Shown in pieces: positions 57,901 to 64,000 of a stretch of DNA of 64,000 nt. How positions within the stretch are numbered: the stretch's first letter is position 1; every line of letters begins with the position of its first letter. This stretch comes from Lineus longissimus (lineage: Eukaryota > Nemertea > Pilidiophora > Heteronemertea > Lineidae). The stretch covers positions 20,839,501-20,903,500 of the forward strand of contig NC_088310.1 in the NCBI RefSeq assembly GCF_910592395.1, in the 5' to 3' direction. The notes under the pieces were generated by a model. That model was not told the DNA's origin and ran no database searches. It saw only the letters and a program-made list of their open reading frames with translations. The translations under genes and the position numbers were made by a program.

Positions 57901-59026
57901 CAATCAACGAGTTGTTTCGTGACAGGACGATGAAGACACGACACTTCGCTTAGACGGCTACGACATGATGCTTTCAGCCCATTGTACGCTGGTAGTCTCA
58001 ATGTAGCCCGAATTCGTCATCCTATTTTATATTTTCCTGCACGTATTCATTAATGCGACACTTTTATGAAATCAGCTGACGATGATCAGGAATTTCGGAA
58101 CTCTTGAAAAACCGCCGTCGATGAAATACATACATGTAAACATTTACATACTTCATCGTTCGTAGCTGGTCGTATGGGTTGCGATACCTGCCTAATGTTC
58201 TTGACGAAAACATGATTATAACTTTCGTCCTCGACCTCATCATTCGGGATTGTTTTTCGCAATGGGCCGGCGGCCCTTAATTGGTGCATTGACGGGCAAA
58301 GGGAAAGGCGTGATAACCTTAACTGACATTCATGAACTTACTTGCGTGTGTTGCGTTTCGTACTGTTTGCCAACCACTTGCGGCCTTTGACCCTATAGGA
58401 AAAAAGTGAACAAATCATTGAATGAGAAGGAAGTTTATAAAAAATCTGAAGGTGAAGTCCCTCAGCGACCCAATTTTTTATATAAGATATATATATATAT
58501 ATACGTACGATTGGTTTTAGTTCCGCATTTACCTTTGCACCTGTCTCTGTTTAAGACAAAGACCACATTTAATCGTCTTTGGTTGAAACGAACATCTTTT
58601 GCCCGTTTGGTCGAATCTTTGTAATGCGCGCAACCGACAATTTAAAAGGGACCTTTTGATATTATCGGCATTAAAAGCGCGCATTACAAACTTGTACCGT
58701 CAACAAACCCAAGCTAACGCCAGTTCATATTAGTTTTCTTTTCCTTTAGTCATCATATATTCATAGTTTTAGCGTCAAACTCCACTATTAGTATCACGAA
58801 ATGATTTGCGGACGTCTAGAGTAAAACTACAAACCCTGAATTCAGATACGGTTGTACTCTTCCATGACGGATCGTGATGCTCCGGCCCCTTGAAATTATA
58901 TTCCCCATTTTGTAAAACGTGACTCTGCTGTAACACCTCCTTGATCTTATTTGGCTCATTTTGTCTCCCTGGACCGTAGAGTTGTCTCCGGCGCCCATCC
59001 ACTGCGCCATCCGTAAAAAGAGCCAT
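51906..59026 (-). CDS. SAXO/TEX45-like axonemal microtubule protein, provisional
   Basis: Sixteen short exons joined in phase: 59026-58835, 58392-58342, 58187-58152, 57877-57770, 57477-57439, 56193-56119, 55907-55780, 55474-55314, 55218-55143, 54715-54558, 54288-54044, 53733-53625, 53406-53264, 52990-52629, 52455-52301, 51931-51906, giving 687 aa. Hydrophilic, with no signal peptide or membrane segment. The motif (S/T)(S/T)xxx(D/E)(Y/F) recurs: STTVSEF 57-63, STTKADY 116-122, TTFTTDY 270-276, STTTNEF 406-412, TSKQDY 460-465, VMMADYTHPERR near 616, TTSMADF 666-672. HF(R/K/I)(L/F)G(N)D-type blocks occur near 97, 354 and 542. Such spaced motifs are typical of SAXO and other microtubule-inner or axonemal proteins. 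I cannot assign an orthologue; SAXO5/TEX45 is the nearest guess. Divergent from HTD2. Confidence 0.72.
53900..53945. repeat. (GAT)n-like imperfect microsatellite
   Basis: GATGATGATGG, ATGATGATGACGATGAT and similar runs in the SAXO-like intron between exons 54044 and 53733. Confidence 0.85.
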
Positions 59027-59789
59027 ACTCGTCAAGAGAATTAAGAAGCGTCCGAGTCCTTTTCCCGCGGGTCCCCGTGTCCGTCCTACTACTAATAAAC
59101 TAACTCGCCTTTTTACAGCCAATTACATGATCAGGTTTTTGGTTTTACTTCTGGGCGAAATGGTGTTGTTGACACGCGACGTATCGAACTCCTGTCGCAT
59201 GGCAACCATTGTGGTGCACAAGGGATATTGGGATTAGTTGCGTCATCGCTCGGATTTAACCCAGGCGGATATTTTGGATTTACTGATTGATTTGAGCTGT
59301 GAGAAATTCATACTGAGCTAAGCGGGAACAAATAGGCAAGATTTCCACAAACCAATGAGAATTTAGGCCCTTTTCACAACCTGCCCGGGTATCGACAATA
59401 GCCTACAAATGGGTCAACAGTGGTGATCTTTGTGACACGGACTGGGTATACTACTGTGGCAGAATTAAAGTTGTTGAATACGTTAAAATCTGCAAGGTGC
59501 CATCCTGAATTCCTTGATGGGATAACATACCTGGGCAGCCCATCGCCTGATCCTAATTTGGTCTCATGCGTCCGAGGAGTGTAACTCATGCCGGGTTATT
59601 GGCCTATCTTAGACTATCGACACTGGCAGGAGAAAAGTTCATTTATGCTGATTCCGAGGCACTTACATGCTTACTCGCATCGATACAGAGGTCATCAGCA
59701 ACGTGTCACCTCTTTCTCACGCCGAAGACATACTCGACCCCGGCAGGAGTGGTAGTGGCCCACATTTGCCGGGGATAATCACAACAAAG
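59027..59789. promoter_or_regulatory. Divergent region SAXO-like/HTD2
   Basis: 763 bp between divergent start codons. No RPP14-like frame was seen upstream of HTD2. Individual promoter motifs could not be placed with confidence. Confidence 0.45.
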
Positions 59790-61328
59790 ATGTCTGCGCC
59801 CATGTTTTGTAAATTTTTATTAAAAATTCCTTCTTTTTCTTCAAAATATGGCCTTAATTTGGCAGATAAAACTTCAATTATTTGCAGAAGATGGTGCTCT
59901 GTAAGAGTTGGTCAGACTGCTGAACTGACGAAAGTATTTACTTCGAGGGATGTCCAGAAATTTGCAGATATTTCTTTGGACACCAACCCTGTTCACACGG
60001 ATCCTGAATTTGCTAAAGTACACTCGAGGTTTGGGGCCTGTATTGTTCATGGCGTGCTGATTAATGGGTAATTACTATGGAACGAGTTTACAATCCCCGA
60101 TCACACCCCAAAAAAAGGTAATCGGTTGACTAACCAAGCACCACTGTTCAATGGATTTATAGTTGAATGCGATCAAACTACGTCATTTCCGATCGGGGAT
60201 TCTAAAGTTTAGCCATTACTATCTTCCGAATAATAGGTGTTAAGGAAATGCACAGAGGGGTTGGCGAGACCATGGACTGGAGATAGACATGATGACTGAT
60301 AAATCTCTGCATACCCTCCTGTCCTGATCCGGCCTCCAGCATGAGGCCTCTAAATCAGAATCTTCACTGGTGTAATGAATCGAAGACAAGAACAATACAT
60401 TTCATAGAGCATTACAATACAAAGTCAAGTACAATACATTTCATAGAACTTCCACCTAAGGGCTTGTGGGTAATATATTCTTCCCTTTCTCATTTGAAAG
60501 CTTGGTATCTGCCATATTTGGAACAAAAATTGGAGGTCACGGATCATTGTACCTCTCTCAAACTGTTGAATTTACAACTGCATGTAAGTTGAGTTTCAGT
60601 GCACCTGTTCATCACATGAAAAGAATGATAATTGATATACTGACTACTAGGCCTACAGAGTATAAAGTATTGCTTGTTGAATACAAGTCAAATCCAATGA
60701 CACTGAAGATTATGATGCAAAACTGCAAACCTACCATTAAAATTACATATTCAATAATAGTGAAGAAAGACCAACTATTTTCAACAAATTCTGTTTTATT
60801 TATAATGATACTGGTCATAGTTCATTGTATGCTGAATATATCTGTGCTATTGGCATGTGATTTATCACATAGAAAATTTGGTTGGGTCACTTTTCATGCT
60901 CTGTTGACAAAGAAGTACTAGTTAAACCAATGAGGTTAAGTTGTCAACTCAAGGACATTGATTATCACTTGGTTATAAATGTGTTAGGTTAGACCTACAG
61001 GTATATTTATGAGGTTGACTCCTTTCCAGTGTTTGTTGGTGAACCAGTAACTGCCAGGGCAGAAGTAACAAAGATCGAGAAAAGGATTGTGGAATGCACC
61101 TTCAACTGTGTTGCAACAAATAGGGATAAGGTTGGTATACATGATTGCGTTTAAAATAACATTTGAAGTTTTGGTCAGAGTCAAACTCATGAGAAAGAGA
61201 GAATGGTGGCGCTACCAATGGTGTTACCACACTTATTCTGATTTTGAAGTAATATGATTCGCATTTCTTTACAGGTTGTCCTTCGGGGAACAGCCAGACT
61301 AATGGTCCCAAGGGAGGCGTTGGTGTGA
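59790..61328 (+). CDS. HTD2: Mitochondrial hydroxyacyl-thioester dehydratase type 2
   Basis: MaoC-like hot-dog enzyme that dehydrates 3-hydroxyacyl-ACP in mitochondrial type II fatty-acid synthesis, upstream of lipoate supply. Exons 59790-60067, 60501-60583, 61030-61130, 61275-61328 join in phase to 171 aa; human is 168 aa. The N-terminal ~35 residues are basic and hydroxylated (MSAPMFCKFLLKIPSF), consistent with a mitochondrial targeting peptide. The hydratase-2 signature is DTNPVHTDPEFA with D64 and H69, followed by FGACIVHGVLINGLVSA and GTKIGGHGSLYLSQTVEF. The residue before D64 is Leu, where the motif usually has Gly. In vertebrates HTD2 is the second frame of the bicistronic RPP14 mRNA. 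Here it stands alone. Confidence 0.94.
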
Positions 61329-61720
61329 GTGACAGAATGACAATAGCAAGGTATAGCACTTGAACTTATGTTGTCGCAAGTGTGCAGTATTGTAGATTGC
61401 GTGTTTGTTCACTGTTCTTTCAGTTAAAACATGTCACCATTTCCCAGGGATGTTTCATGTGTTGGCCTTTCTTTCCTCTATCTGCTTCAAGTAGTCAAAC
61501 TCCCTGGGGTTCTGTGTACACTGTTGTTGATTGTTAGGAGGTAGGACTTTGTTGTACCTGAAAAAATCAAACGGTAAGACAATGTGCTTATTATAATGAT
61601 GGGGTTAAAGGGTCTATATATTTGTAGTATGTCTATGTAGTATTCACATCCCAATTTATTGAATACAATTTATGAATTTTTCCAGACTGATCAAACACTG
61701 AAAGCAAACTCAGCCGTAAG
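61329..61720. other. Region between HTD2 and the Kelch gene
   Basis: 392 bp on the same strand. A polypyrimidine acceptor (AATTTTTCCAG, ending near 61684) lies just before the Kelch ATG, so an upstream non-coding exon is likely. No HTD2 polyadenylation signal could be placed confidently. Confidence 0.5.
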
Positions 61721-63505
61721 ATGCAAAAAGGAGAAGTCTTGGAACGATTCAGGGATGATACTCAAACAAACATTGTAAGGAAAATTCAGTCCCTTCATGA
61801 CTTAGATGATGATGATGACAAAGCAGTGTATGATGTGACTCTTAAGGCAGGGGATTACTCAGTGCAAGCTCACAGGGCCAACCTGGCAGCCAAAAGCGAC
61901 TATTTCCATGCCATGTTCTCGGGGCGTTGGTCGGAAAAAGAGAACACTGAAATAACTCTTCATGAAATTACACCCGTTGGACTGAAAGCTATTTTCGAGT
62001 TTGTGTACCTTGGAAGAATTACCATGGACACAGAAAACGTTGTTGATATTGTCTCTGCTATTCATCATTGTCAGTTTGAGGCTGCCTATAAGATGTGTGA
62101 GGACTTTATTGCTAAGAAAATTGATGAATCAAATTTCTATGATCTCTTACGTCTTTCTGAAATGTACGATCTAAATATTCTATTGGCAAAATTGGCAGAG
62201 TTTGCTACAAAATTGTTCATGCCGAGATTCCCTATGGTTGACCACTGTGCTTTTTTTAAGCAGTTAGATTTGTTTAGTTCAAGTTTCTTACGACTAGTTC
62301 TGAAGACTTGGGACTTTTCAGATGCTGGTTTTGGCAAGATTGGTGTCTATGACCTCATTGCGACTTGGGTTTGCCAAGACTTGTCTAAACGTGAACATTT
62401 GCTGAGAGACTTGTTGTCAGCTGTGGCAGATGGAGTTTATGTAAATGAAGCCTTGCGGTATGCTAAGTTAAAGCCAGCTGATAGATTACAGGAAGCCAAA
62501 GTTGAGGGGCCAAGGCTAGTTTCAGTTGTCTCGAAAGATATATGCGAACAGATGCCTCTCTTTAAAGACGATTTCGTATGTTATGATTTTGACACAAATT
62601 TGATAAAGGAGATGGCACCATTTCCTGCTATGGTAGGGACAAACCTGTGGGAATCCGGTATTGTAGTCATGAATAACATATTATATGTGGTTGGGGTGCG
62701 TAATCTAGTAACATATGCAGTTGATAGTTGTTACAGATATGACCCTTGCCTGGACAAATGGTCTCCAATTGAGCCGTTGCAGACCTCGCGCACTCAATGC
62801 CCTGTTGTCGCCCTGAATGGTAAATTGATTGTCCTGGGTGGGAGTGCTGTTAATCGAATGATTTTGGATACAGTTGAAGTATATGATCCTATAACTGATA
62901 CATGGTCATATGGTGTACCAATGCCTGGCCTATTAAAACATCATGCTGCTACAACGCATCAAGGAAGTGTGTACGTTACAGGTGGTGAAAAGGAGGCCAA
63001 ATCACGTTTAAGACAAGTACTGTGTTATGCCTCTGAAAAACTTTCTTGGTCACAAAAGGAGGACATGATTATGGCGAGAAGTGGTCATGTGGCTGTTACT
63101 CACAAAGATCGTATGTACCAGATTGATGGCTTGAGTCCGTTGCAGCCATTTTCAGCTAATGCTCCATTGATAGAGTACTACGATTTCGACACAGACTCGG
63201 CCACACATGTCACGTGGACTGGTATAGACTTGACATCAGATCTAAACGACCTCAATGTGGATGGAGGTCTAAGCACGGGAGGCTTCATGCACTTTTGCGT
63301 TAGCAGAGATTACAATGACGGTGATGATGAGTGTGGTAAGATAAAGGTTTTTAGATTTGATTCAAATTATAAACAGATGGTTGAAGTCTTTCAAAAGGAG
63401 AGAGGCAAAGATGATTACAAGTGCTGGGTGTCGCTGTCTTTTCCAAAGTTTGTTTTGGAACACCTGCCTGCCAGTGCAGAGAAACCGGAAACCAAAAGCG
63501 ACTAA
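61721..63505 (+). CDS. BTB-BACK-Kelch (KLHL-type) protein
   Basis: 594-aa frame in one coding exon. The BTB domain spans about residues 36-140 (VYDVTLKAGDYSVQAHRANLAA ends in YFHAMFSGRWSEKENTEI). BACK follows at about 145-250 (CEDFIAKKIDESNFYDLLRLSEMYDL; YVNEALRYAKLKPADRLQEA). Kelch repeats occupy about 330-500, with GG doublets near 372 and 420 and the blades DTVEVYDPITDTWSYG and RYDPCLDKWSPI. The family acts as substrate adaptors for CUL3 ubiquitin ligases. Blades are degenerate at both ends, so I cannot count six with confidence or name the orthologue. A splice acceptor just upstream suggests a spliced 5' UTR. Confidence 0.9.
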   Translation: MQKGEVLERFRDDTQTNIVRKIQSLHDLDDDDDKAVYDVTLKAGDYSVQAHRANLAAKSDYFHAMFSGRWSEKENTEITLHEITPVGLKAIFEFVYLGRITMDTENVVDIVSAIHHCQFEAAYKMCEDFIAKKIDESNFYDLLRLSEMYDLNILLAKLAEFATKLFMPRFPMVDHCAFFKQLDLFSSSFLRLVLKTWDFSDAGFGKIGVYDLIATWVCQDLSKREHLLRDLLSAVADGVYVNEALRYAKLKPADRLQEAKVEGPRLVSVVSKDICEQMPLFKDDFVCYDFDTNLIKEMAPFPAMVGTNLWESGIVVMNNILYVVGVRNLVTYAVDSCYRYDPCLDKWSPIEPLQTSRTQCPVVALNGKLIVLGGSAVNRMILDTVEVYDPITDTWSYGVPMPGLLKHHAATTHQGSVYVTGGEKEAKSRLRQVLCYASEKLSWSQKEDMIMARSGHVAVTHKDRMYQIDGLSPLQPFSANAPLIEYYDFDTDSATHVTWTGIDLTSDLNDLNVDGGLSTGGFMHFCVSRDYNDGDDECGKIKVFRFDSNYKQMVEVFQKERGKDDYKCWVSLSFPKFVLEHLPASAEKPETKSD

Positions 63506-64000
63506 TGAGGACTTCCATTGCATTCTAATATGCCACAATAGGAACGCACCATGTCTAAGATCCTGCAATACCAGAGTAAAGTCGAGTTGGCTTGCATTTA
63601 CATAACATACCCTTGTCTGTGTTCTCAATAGTTCCCAATTCCATACAAGGAGAAGTCATCAAACCAATGCTTTCATGCCAGACAAGGACTGGTCCTGTCT
63701 TAAATCAACCAGGTCGGACGTAGGTCAGGATGGCTCCATTCTTTATCAGCCACAGGGAATAGGCATGGCGTTTTCCTGATGCATATATCATGATCTTACC
63801 TTCTCCAGTCTCCTTTGCAAATGATCCAAGGCAGCATATCTATCTTATAATGAAGGATGTAAGAAAGCTCTGGACTGACAAGATTCGGCGTCCCCGCTCC
63901 CTGTCCTCTTGTTATCAGCTGCATCCACTTGTCATAGCAGCAATGTTGGGCAGAAAATACCTCGCTATCCGGAACTAACAAGGATCTGATACACCGCTCT
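63506..64000. other. Downstream of the Kelch gene
   Basis: Presumed 3' UTR and flank. No clear AATAAA and no supported coding exon to the window end. Confidence 0.5.

Overview
The window is eukaryotic nuclear DNA from an invertebrate animal. Genes are split by many GT-AG introns of roughly 100 bp to 2 kb. AATAAA signals lie downstream of several genes, and the proteins are animal families (LRRC9, KIFBP, DYNC2LI1, PHF7/G2E3, TAF6L, HTD2, BTB-Kelch). A BEL/Pao LTR retrotransposon and several small inverted-repeat elements fit a marine bilaterian such as a lophotrochozoan or an invertebrate deuterostome. I cannot name the phylum or species from sequence alone. Exon joins below were made by hand from splice consensus and reading phase, and no transcript was available.

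Layout. (1) 0.8-22.1 kb, minus: LRRC9, about 1,500 aa in at least 26 exons. One intron holds an intact 6.77-kb BEL/Pao element (11127-17892) with LTRs that read as identical and a 5-bp target duplication. Another intron holds a 1,016-bp pogo/Tigger-type inverted-repeat element (19453-20468). (2) 23.9-24.7 kb, plus: an intronless 255-aa orphan with two KEN boxes. (3) 26.2-28.1 kb, minus: intronless KIFBP. (4) 28.5-32.0 kb, plus: DYNC2LI1, 9-10 exons. (5) 34.9-44.2 kb, minus: an 11-exon, 1,290-aa PHF7/G2E3-type ePHD-RING-PHD protein whose long tail ends in a cluster of SUMO-interaction-like motifs. (6) 44.7-50.3 kb, plus: TAF6L, 9 exons, 711 aa. One intron carries five 302-bp tandem repeats, each with a CTCF-core-like motif, and another carries a perfect 48-nt hairpin. 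(7) 51.9-59.0 kb, minus: a 16-exon, 687-aa SAXO/TEX45-like repeat protein. (8) 59.8-61.3 kb, plus: HTD2, 4 exons. (9) 61.7-63.5 kb, plus: a single-exon BTB-BACK-Kelch protein.

The genes form four consecutive head-to-head pairs: LRRC9/orphan, KIFBP/DYNC2LI1, PHF7-like/TAF6L and SAXO-like/HTD2. The gaps between start codons are about 1.8, 0.35, 0.49 and 0.76 kb, so at least three pairs probably share a promoter region. Three or four of the genes have cilium or microtubule-transport links (LRRC9, DYNC2LI1, the SAXO-like protein, and KIFBP as a kinesin regulator). TAF6L (SAGA) and the PHF7-like protein are chromatin or ubiquitin factors that share a promoter. No prokaryotic features, CRISPR arrays, tRNA or rRNA genes were seen.

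Strongest leads: the 302-bp repeat array with CTCF-like and AGGTCA DR3 motifs, the RNF4-like SIM cluster on the PHF7/G2E3-type protein, and the very young BEL insertion.
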